From: Pampus argenteus
Taxonomy: Eukaryota > Chordata > Actinopteri > Scombriformes > Stromateidae
Direction of reading: 5' to 3'
Assembly: GCA_036937835.1 (NCBI GenBank)
Contig: CM072879.1
Span: 9,660,001 to 9,724,000 of the forward strand
DNA: 64,000 nt
Shown here: one piece after another, positions 12,401-23,043 of the stretch
Layout: the number at the start of each line of letters is the position of its first letter
Position numbering within the stretch: position 1 is the first letter of the stretch
Translations under genes and position numbers: made by a program
Notes under the pieces: model-generated
The model's database searches: none
Told to the model about the DNA's origin: nothing
Seen by the model: the letters and a program-made list of their open reading frames with translations, nothing else

Positions 12401-15400
12401 TTACTCAAATACTCAACATTACATATTTTAGTGTTCGCCTTTTTCTTCCATAATAACCCAAACATGTTGCCTCTCCCTTTCTATCTATTCATCATCATCG
12501 TGGCTCTTCAAAGTGCACTCTGCTGAAATGATACTGTGAAGTACACAGACAGTGTATACAGTACTAAGGCAGCATACAGCCCTTAACTATGTTTACCTGT
12601 TTTCTAAATGCCGCCTCTCTGACAGTTGAGCAGACAGACATGGACCTGTTCGACGCCAGCAGTCACTGTTTGTTGATGGAACATGTAAAGATTACACATG
12701 AAGGAGCAAACGTGCATACTGTACATGTTTTCAGGAGCATGTGCATGTGTGATATGAGCATACAGGTGCATGGACACAGACACACAGATGCGCACACATG
12801 CACGCACACACAAACAAGAGAGGAGATGAAGATTGAGAGCGGCTGCTACCTGAGACCCCCCCAGTCTGTTACCTGTTTCCCTCCCATCATAGGTTTTGAT
12901 CACTGAGCTGTCACAGTCTACCCCCAACGCATGTATGCACACACACACACACACACCAACCCAGCTTTAGCCGGAGCAAATGAAAGAAGGTCTTTCACTC
13001 AACCGTCTTTTGATGCTGATCACTAAAGGAAAATATTTCAGGATACACAAGTCATTATGGGTTTAGGCCCACTCAGGCACATTCAATTGACCTTATTAGT
13101 TCTGGGAATATGTTTGAAAACTGTTCTAGCACAGCATATTTGCAGGTCTGTTCTGGGTAGCGAATTTGTTTTATGATAGACAAAGAGTACAGCGCTGCAA
13201 CTACCAGAAAGGTAATATACTGGAGACATAATGTGCACTGTGCTGGGTGTGAAAAATAGTGGTTGCCTTTTTATGCAACCCATATGGATTCAGAAGCAGA
13301 ACCATAACAGAAGCAGAGGGAGAGGATAAATGTAGAGGAGAGGAGTGTGGATGGATGGATTTTTCCCCTTTTCCTCCGTGAGCCATCGTGACAGCTCCTT
13401 TCATCCTGGCTGAGGCCCCGGTGTTAGTGCTGGCACTGCACTCTGCCTGCCACTTTATCTTACACACACACCCGCACATACACGCACACACAAGTCGAAC
13501 CCTCCTGAACTGTGTTTTAGCGAGGCTCCAGCCACAGCACATGAAATCTGTTTATATCATTTGGTAGCTGTGAAAGTGTTGGTTTGGACCACAGTGTCAG
13601 CCTCAGATCTACAGTCTATAAAGAAGACAGAATGAAAGGGAGAAAAACAGAGAGAGCAGGGGACTAGTAATGTTACGTGAACACTTTTTTATTTCAAGCA
13701 GCTTCTTTATCTATCTTTATCTTTATATGCTCCTCTCATCTTTTCTGTTCTTGCTTTTACTGTCTTTCTCTCTGTCTTTGCTCTCTTAAATATACTCCTC
13801 TCCTCTCCTCTCCTCTCCTCTCCTCTCCTCTCCTCTCCTCTCCTCCTCCTCCTCCTCTCTCTAGGCCTGTGGCTCAGCACGATTAAGCTCCAGTGTAGGT
13901 TGCCAGTTTCTAATGATTATTTGGTAAGAATGGCATGCTCCGTTGACTGAGCTGGCTGGATGCTTATCTGGCAGTTACTGGCCATTTTAGGACTTAAGTT
14001 ACACAAAATACTTACCGGTTCATTGCTGAAAGGAGGAGTGGTGTAAGTCTGAGAGTATGGTTTAAGTCTTTGTAATGACTTTCCTATTCAGGCCTGACGT
14101 GAATTATAAAAACATTATCAGAGAATCTAGCACACACACACAGACTTGGACATGTAGCACGAAGGCCGTTCAGCACAAATAAAGGTGTGATTGTTAGTTA
14201 TGGATGGTAGATAATGTTTTTAGCTGGCGCTAATGTGTTGTGTGGCTTTGAGTGCATGGTTTGTGTGCATATGTGTAGTTGTTTTGGAAGGGTGGGCGGA
14301 TCCTCAAACTTTACTAAGCTTTTTCTGCTCTCCAACAAACACACACACACACACATAGCCAGGAGCTGTGAGGCGTGCATAAGGTACTGACGTCCCAGGT
14401 TTTTAAGGATCACCTTGCCTTGTAATTACCTGGGAATCATCAGAGAGCTGCCGACACTGTCACTCTATAATCACAACCCTCAACCTCTCTGCCTCAACCT
14501 CAACCTTCCCTCACGTCTCTTGTTGTGAGTACTCCTCTCTCTGTTTCTGTCTCACTATCTTTCTCTCTCTCATTTAGCTCTCTGTTTATTTGTCTGAGTC
14601 TGTCTTTTCTCTGTTCTCAAAGTTCGTTTCCAAGTTATTTTCCACAGTCAAGTAGGACAGTGACTTTGCACTGTCGTTTTATCCCATGTAATTGTCAATT
14701 CATGTCTCTGAACAATGTTGTTGTTTATGTTGTGACTTTCCTTGAGTAAACAACATCTCATTAGTATCCAATTGAAACAGCCAACACTGCTAGGTGCCTG
14801 AGCCAATAGCCTCTTAATGCTCGCACTATTAGCCAGCATGTAATCAACATGGTTATTTCCATAAAACAGGTCATAAAGAGTTAGCTGTGAGATGTAGCAG
14901 CTTTGGAGCAGCAGCCCTCCTGCTATTCACAGCCTCTTGTTGGGTCTGGAAGGGAAGCCGAAGCCCACTATGTTATTTAACAGTGTTATTTAAAAAGCAG
15001 CTGCACACACCTTCAATCAGACGATTATGATTTCTCTCTCTCTCCCTCCTCCCTCTCTTCTCTTAGGCAATATATGGTAACACTCAAATCTGAGGGACAT
15101 CGAGCAAAAAAGAAAAAAAAGCCCATGTTGCAGATTAGTGCTCGATGCCTTCCCGTAAGGAGAAAACGAGCACAATCCATCATTCATAACGAAGCAACTG
15201 AAAGATTTGGGAGGAAGAAATAACAACAAACAGACCAGGCCTATTTAAGACAGAGATGGTGCCATGGCAACCGATTGCTATCTAATTGCGATGTGCTGCC
15301 CTTTTGCGTGTAGTTATAGTAACCACTGGCAACCGTAGCGAGAGAGACAATATTAGAGAAGATGAGAGAGATTGTTTGAGAGGAGGTCAAAGAAAGAAAC

Positions 15401-18400
15401 AGAGTGACAGAAAGAGAGACAATACTCAAAGGATGGCAGAGAAAGAGACTGACACAAACAATGAAAAGGAAAGTTGAAGACAGAGCAGAAAAATTCCACA
15501 AATAAAAAAAAATCTTCAAACATTGTAAACATTTCTCAGTGTTTAGAAGAATCCTGGAAATGCTGTCAAGTTCTCTGACTAGACACTGTTAACCGTTTGT
15601 CTTGCCACAACTCTACCACAGCTACCTCTCATACTTAAAGCCCTGCCAACCTGAAAAAGCAAAGAAACCAGTCTGAACTTGCCACAGTATTGTTGCTCTC
15701 GCTTTACAAGTACAGGTTTTGAGAATGATGTAAAGTGAGAGGTTAGACAGAAGTTAGTGTCCCCGCAGGGTTTGTGTGATAAAGACAAACAGCTGACAGA
15801 CTTGACTGCATCATCTGGATTCCCGGTACCCTCCTGTACTCTCCTCCTCTACATGTTTGTTTTCCAGATGCTTGCTGAGGCTGCAATACTGTTCAATTCC
15901 AGCATCACTTGGTAATATTGTGTACAAATAGCAAAATAGTTTCATTTTCATGTATCTTGATTTTATTATATTGTTTATTTTCTTGAAATGAACACTTTAT
16001 CTTCCAAGTTGAGACAACACGCATAGATCACACATTAAACAGGTGAAATTAATATTGAAATTGGCTGTTCCAAGTCCATTTCTTTCTTCGTTCTGTTAAT
16101 TGTTTTCATTTATTTTCATTTTATCTTGTCTTGTTACTCCAGGCTGGTGGCTCCCAGGTGATCTTCACCAACCCACTGGAGATAGTAAAGATCCGTCTGC
16201 AGGTGGCAGGAGAGATCACCACGGGACCGAGGGTCAGCGCCCTGTCTGTCATCAGGGACCTTGGCTTCTTCGGACTTTACAAGGTGGGAAACACTGTTGG
16301 AGTCAGAGATGCCCGTACAAATCATCACACACACAATGCAACTAGATCAGACAGATTCATGTCTTTTTGTACCAGATGCTTATATTGTAGTGGTTGCTGA
16401 TGTGGAGCTGTATTACTCATTGAATCTTCACTGGTTGTGTGACTCTGTGTCTGAGCCACACAACGCGGAGATGCTTGTTTCATCAGGTGGACCATGGGCC
16501 ATCAGTCCACACATACTTTTTCATTTTGTCTGTGTCTCAACTAATTTGTAAGGATGTCGAAATAATGGTGCGAGATACATTGGAGGATACTGGGCATTGA
16601 CGTTTTTTTGATGATGAAAAGCTTGGAAAGTATACAGAACTGTATTCAGGTGGTTTCCCATTTGAAATAGAAAATTGCATTTATCATTTATCTTTAACTC
16701 AAAGCCATAATAGATTGTACGTTATCCTGAATTCACGTTTGATTTGTTTTAACTCGGTTAATAGTCAAATTGTTGCCAGACGTTTCAATATCCACTCTAT
16801 TGTATTTTCATCAGCTTCACAACAATCCATTATTTCTCATTGCTGTTATGACTAAATTGTATGTGATTTTTCTATTAACTATTGTGCAATTATACATATT
16901 ACGTACCCCACATCAGATATCATTTAAATCAACAATTCTATGTGGTCCTCTGTTCAAGAAAAAGAAAAGGCACAATTTATGCTAAAAGCTGTATTTAACC
17001 TTAATTGCCATAATTGGTATTTTTCAATGGCACAGGGCTAAAAATTACAGAGCACTGAACATATTAGGGTACTCTGATATTACGTACACCCAACACATTG
17101 TAAATTAAGCGCGAAAAGAATATAATCATATTAAGAGCTAATATAGCAATACTGTTATTGCTATAGAAATATTTTCTTGGTACCACTGATCTGAGAGCAC
17201 AACCACACATCAAACTTTTTCTATATATATGTGTGTGTGTGTGTGTGTGTCAATGAGCAAGCTGTGGCTACCGCTAACATTAGCTTCTTAACTGGCTAGA
17301 CAAGGACATTAGCCCTCAGGGTGAAACACAGCCTAATGTCTAATTAAATTACATAAATTAGTCCTAATGGAGCTCGGCAGGAGAGATTCTGCTTCAACTG
17401 TAAACACAATCAACTGTGAAAATGTCAATCTCATACCTGTGGTTGTATTAATTTGCCTCATTTTACTTAAATAAGATGATTTTGGTCTGTGTTGTCAAGT
17501 TCTAAATAGAGAACAATCTTTGGCTACACTGGACCCTCATCACTTTATGTTTCAGGGATATCTGTGTGCTGTCTCTGTCTGTCTGCTGGTGGAGCCACCT
17601 GTCAGCACAGACAACTTCCATGTAAACCTTTTGGTTCTGTTAACAAGGCTGTAAAAGTATGTGGAGTCTCTTCTTGTCTCTTGTCTACCTGCCAACTTGT
17701 TCCTGTGTGCGTGTGTGTGTGTGTGTCCCAATATAACTATTGTCTCCAGTCAAATGCTGCTCAGTGCTGTGTTACCCATAAGAGTGTGTGTTTAAACGTG
17801 TGCATGTTCGTGCACACACTTTCGCGCTTGTGTCCTGCTCCGTGCACAGTGAGGAGACAAAGTGCATTGAGGAAGCCATAGTGGTGGAGGTGGGGAGGTG
17901 GGGAGGAGGAGACGAGCTCCAGCCTGCAAGCCCCAGACGGGCTGGCTCCGGAGGGGCTGCACCCAGGCACAGAGCTGCCTTTGTCAGGGTAATTATCCTG
18001 ACGCTCACCCTCGCTGGTGGAGCTACTGGTTAGTAGGGTGGCTAACACTCTAGCGCCACCATTCATCACTGGGGGAAAGTTGTCATTGTAGGAATGTGGA
18101 TCCAGATGATGTTTCATGAATATGAAGTCATTGTATTTAAGTAAATCAGAGATGTGAATTTGTTTGTCTATTCTCACTAAACTAAGTTGTGCGTTTCATC
18201 TTGGTACAAACACAAGATTCATGTGGATACATTTGCATACTCTCTCTGGGTTTATTCTGCCAGTGCATTACCATTACCCTGATATTAAGGCTTCTGGTCT
18301 CAGTCCCTGTGACACTGCTTGTCTGTTTCACCATGATAGAATCTCCCAGCTTTCAGCAGCACTCAGGCTCCAGCCAGCGAACAGGAGAGACAGACAGACG

Positions 18401-21400
18401 GACAAGAAGTGCCAGAGGAAAGAGAGGGAAAGAGATAGCCTAGGTATCTGCCAATCCTATGTGTGTGTGTAGGAACCAAAGGATTATCCCATAGGAGTTA
18501 AATGAAGCCTGTCCAAAACTGGGAGACCCTGCCCAGCTCTTTAAACGCCTTCTGTTGACTGTAGTTGCTGTATCAAGAAGGTGGCAGCAGGCCAACAGGC
18601 TTGAAATGCAGCAGGAAACTCAATAGGCTTGATGATATAGTGTTGTTTACAGTGGCAGACAAGGAGCCATCTTCATATCCTCTCCCCCACCCTAGATTTA
18701 TTTCAGTCAGCCAGTCTGTCTTTTTTTTTTTTTTTTTTTTTACTTGGTTTTGGAGCTGCCTATCTCACCTGCTGCTGAGTGAGTGTTTGCGTGTGGAGAC
18801 ACATGAATTGTCTGGCATGTTGTGGTTGATATTTCACGTAACAGTTCCAGGAGTCTTTTGGAAGTAGATCTTTCGCATTTGAGCATCTGGACAGTTGATG
18901 TTTCATATTGTGGCTAGAGAAAAAAACAATTCATCTTTAGAGAGCTCAGCCAGCAGTCAAGCTCCATCACTCTTCCTCTGCTCCCTTTTTGTCTTTGTTG
19001 TCTCTTTCTGAATTCTCTTTCCCAGTATTATGACCTGAAATATCGCTATTTGTCTTTCTGTCAGGGTTCCAAAGCTTGTTTCCTGCGAGACATCCCCTTT
19101 TCAGCCATCTACTTCCCCTGCTATGCCCACCTCAAGGCTTTCTTCACCGAGGAGGATGGACGGATAGGGCCAGCCAAGATGCTGTTGGCTGGAGCTCTGG
19201 CAGGTAAAATACTTGACTCCTCCTGAATTTATACTCTAGCCGACAAAGGACAGAGAATAAGAATTAACATAAGATTTGTAAATTGCATCGTATTTTATTT
19301 TTGAATATTTACTTTCTTTATTTCTGAATAGGTAGTGCACTATAGAAATCTACATTATTCCTCATTACATTTGATTTTTACTGCTTAAAGTTGTAGATTA
19401 TGGCGGTAACGTTCACTTGAAAACAAGAATTTTGGCATGAAAAATGTCTGACCATCCCAAGTGAACCAAAGTCAGCTTCAGTCCCTTCAGTCAGAGCCTT
19501 GAAGTTCACAAAATGAAATCTTTGGAACCAAGTGTGAGAGCAGGTCTCACTCTGCTCTTGCCTCAGACCTCCACAGGCTGCAGTAACAGTAGCAGAGCTC
19601 AGAGTTTGGAAGCCAGGCAGCCTCTGACCGCAGGCTCCATGGCGGTAGCTGCTAATTAGAGCGCTGCTCAGTGATTGGGGGGCTGGGGTTTTGGAGCAGG
19701 GAAGCGCTTCAGATGTCTGCCAACCAGGCCAGTGGGGAGACTTTCCAATCCTAATATGTTGTACATACACATACACACATGCATGTGAGCGCACACACTG
19801 ACACAAACTGCCTGTGTGCATGCTTTATGCATATTCACCCAGTTTTAATATGTGATTTATTCTAAAGAAAACATTAATAATAGCCCAGTACTTCCTGTCA
19901 AGTTAAAAGGCCTTTGAACATTTGCATAAAAAAATGTAATATTTATTTTGAATCTTCAGCGATGTGTCAGCAGCAGCGCTCTCTTTTTGATGCAGAGGCA
20001 CAGCACAACACGGAAAAATCATAAATTCTTTCTCCTGCCTTTGTTTTTCAGTTTGGGTTCTCTCCGCAAGACTAGTAGCCACGGCCCACAGACTCCGAGC
20101 TGAAATGTGCTCCATGATTTCTTTTTTTTTTTTCGTCACTGCGACACATTTATCATCCGTCTTTCACATATATTTATCAGCGGTTTCAGCATTCTGGCAA
20201 TTAGTGTTTTACAGTCAGCACAGGAAATTGAATTATACGCTCGGTTAGTTCAGCATTATTTAGTCAGACTTTACACTGGTCTGTGAAGAACATAGTGTTG
20301 GCCATCTTTAACTCGCATTAGCTCTTTATATAAGTGAGAATTATGCAGGGAGGTTTTGGCTTTATTAGCTGTAAGGAATCGTCAATATCCCGACAGCTAC
20401 AGTGCTGGTCTCATAACCATGAAATCTGTTATAAATAGTATTAATGAGGCCCAGGGAGAAGCCTTTTACTCTACAACAGCTCTGAACTGTTCAAGACACT
20501 TGAAGACATCATCTTTGGAAATTGTGTTAGATTAGATGATCCATAGATGAATTGTTAATGAAAATAATATTTACTTGCAGTTAAGATTTTCATTTTATAA
20601 GCTCAGATCGCTTGTTCTTTAATATTTCTTTTTGTCTCAATGTCCAAATATTTTCTCAAACTTCTCAAAAACTACAAGAAATGTCAGAATCTGATTTATT
20701 GGCCAAGTATGTTTATGCATGCAAGAAATTTGATTTTGTTTTGTGGTGGTTCTCAGTGTAATTATACACAGTTTCAAGAAGACACAGTGATACAGCCAGA
20801 GCAAAGACAACAAAGCTGAACATAAACACGTTATGCACGTACTAGGTACCTCATTCCTCTCCTCTCCTCTCCTCTCCTCTCCTCTCCTCTCCTCTCCTCT
20901 CCTCTCCTCTCCTCTCCTCTCCTCTCCTCTCCTCTCCTCTCCTCTCCTCTCCTCTCCTCTCCTCTCCTCTCCTCTCCTCTCCTCTCCTCTCCTCTCCTCT
21001 CCTCTCCTCTCCTCAGTTCAGTGCAGGTGGTCAGTCTCCACCCGGTGCCAGACTGCTACCTAATGCTGAGTTGATCAGGCCCGCTGAATAGCTCGTTTGG
21101 CCGCTACAAAAAAACCAAGAAGTCAGAGTAAATCGTCAAGAGGGCAGTTGATGGTAATGACCAAGCCATCAATGATTGAGCCCATTCATGGCTGAAGTGG
21201 ATGGAGTGGGGGCTTTGCAGTCACTCCCTTCAGTCAGCCAGTCACTTTCACAGGCACACGGGGCACAGTGTGCATTGCTCTCATTACCGTCCATTGTCTG
21301 GCCCCTTTCAAACGGCTGTAAGAAAAGTGGGAGAGAGAGGAAAGGAAGAAAAAAGGTAGAGATTAAATAATGGCCTCGCTGGTGGTATGGATTGGCTGAT

Positions 21401-23012
21401 GGTGAAGTGATAGGAACTGGCCCCTACTTGTGTATAGTGTATGTAACGTGGCAGACTTGCTGCAAGATGGTCAAGATCTGAGATGACGTGTTTTAAAAGA
21501 GCGAACAAAGAACGATAAGACCACTCTATCAGATGCAGACGATATGCAAGGTTTCAATCGATCGCTGATGGCTGCTTTCAACAAAGCATCTAATTTGTTG
21601 GCGACTGATTTTAAATGTGTGTGCTATTTAGAATCAGACACATCAGACTGCTTTAAAAATACAAGTAAACAACTCTTGCGCCCTTCTCCCCAGGCATGCC
21701 AGCAGCCTCTCTGGTGACGCCGGCAGACGTGATCAAGACCAGGCTGCAGGTGGCGGCGCGTGCCGGCCAGACCACCTACAGCGGCCTGGTGGACTGTTTC
21801 TGGAAGATCCTCAGAGAAGAAGGACCCAGAGCTTTCTGGAAAGGAGCTGGAGGTACATGATTCCTGATGTGATGATAAAAAAGAACAGCTGTCATGATCA
21901 TACATGACATCAGGCATCATTTGCACACTTTTCAAATTCTCAGTTTTATTTAATATGATCACCTTCAGTTATCACTGTGCACCAAGCAATAAGCTTCACA
22001 AGCAATACTGCACGTTTTTTGGCCGTGTTTTACCTCTCAGATTACAACTTGTAATTCCTTATCACTGGAGATGAAGCCTGCTGCCACTACGTTGCGTAGT
22101 TTAGCGTCTTTATAAATTTGAATAAACGGATTTCCATCTCTTCCCGCAGCTCGAGTGTTTCGATCCTCGCCTCAGTTTGGCGTGACCCTGGTGACCTACG
22201 AGCTCCTGCAGCGCTGGTTCTACGTCGACTTTGGAGGACAGTAAGTCTCATTCTTTCCAGCTTAGTTGCCTGTTTACAGTCAACCACACTGACTGCAGAT
22301 TGTTCATCCGTTCACCAAAGCCCCCTCCTTGTACAGCGGTAGGGGTTAATTTAATCGTCACTGCTCTCGGTGGCTGTCCCCCCCTCCTCTAGAGAATGAA
22401 ATGCCACAAGACCAAATATAATTTTAGAGCACTAGCATGAGCATTAGCTAACAGATCACAGCTCTGGATGTGACAATTTCACATGGGCAGCACCCATTTG
22501 ACCTGAAATAGGTCACTCTCAAGAATAATGCACTGCTTCTGTAAAGTTAAAAAGGTCCAGTCGGGAATAGAGGTGTTGAACCTCTCAAAATGCTTCTTTT
22601 TAATGGACAGCTGAGACTGTGTTGTGCATCTATGTATATTTTTCATGCTTCTCTCTCTCAACGGCTCATAGTGAAACAAAATCAGTTGCAGATCCAGTGA
22701 CTATTCAGTGTGGCTCCTTTCGCTGTCCGTGTTCGCAGCAAATTAGAGGCCTGCGTGAAATCAATGAGGGTTTTGATTTAGTTCTGCTCTGAGGGAGAAG
22801 ATGTGTATTTCTGTGGTGAATAGTGTTATATACAATATATATAATATAAATTCAAGATTTAATAATCATAATAAAACTCACTTTTTCCTCTGTTTAATTA
22901 ACATAACATCTTGTCCCACGTTTATGTTGTTTAATACTCTCCCCCTTTTCCCCCACCGCTCCTCACCTTTCTTCAACTCCCTTCTTGCGTCGCCTTATTT
23001 CCCTCCTCCTGC

Positions 23013-23043
<31 letters not shown>

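Larger units (their letters stand above)
11213..16142 (+). other. slc25a13 intron 13 (largest citrin intron in the window)
   Basis: 4,930 bp. Holds a copy of repeat family C (about 12,130-12,240), CA runs (12,940-12,957 and 14,339-14,356), a (TCCTC)n tract (13,796-13,845), and two RFX-type X-box-like sites at 15,258 and 15,319. Stretches around 14,100-14,520 and 14,760-15,330 look non-repetitive and could be conserved noncoding DNA; that is a guess from appearance. Confidence 0.55.

Noticed and set aside
16131..16400. 89-codon plus-strand frame containing the citrin exon 14 protein
   Set aside because: Only 16,143-16,283 is exon; the methionine and the tail are intronic.
20833..21063. Open frame of repeated Leu-Leu-Ser-Ser-Pro across the (CCTCT)n array
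   Set aside because: Simple-repeat translation only; no gene.
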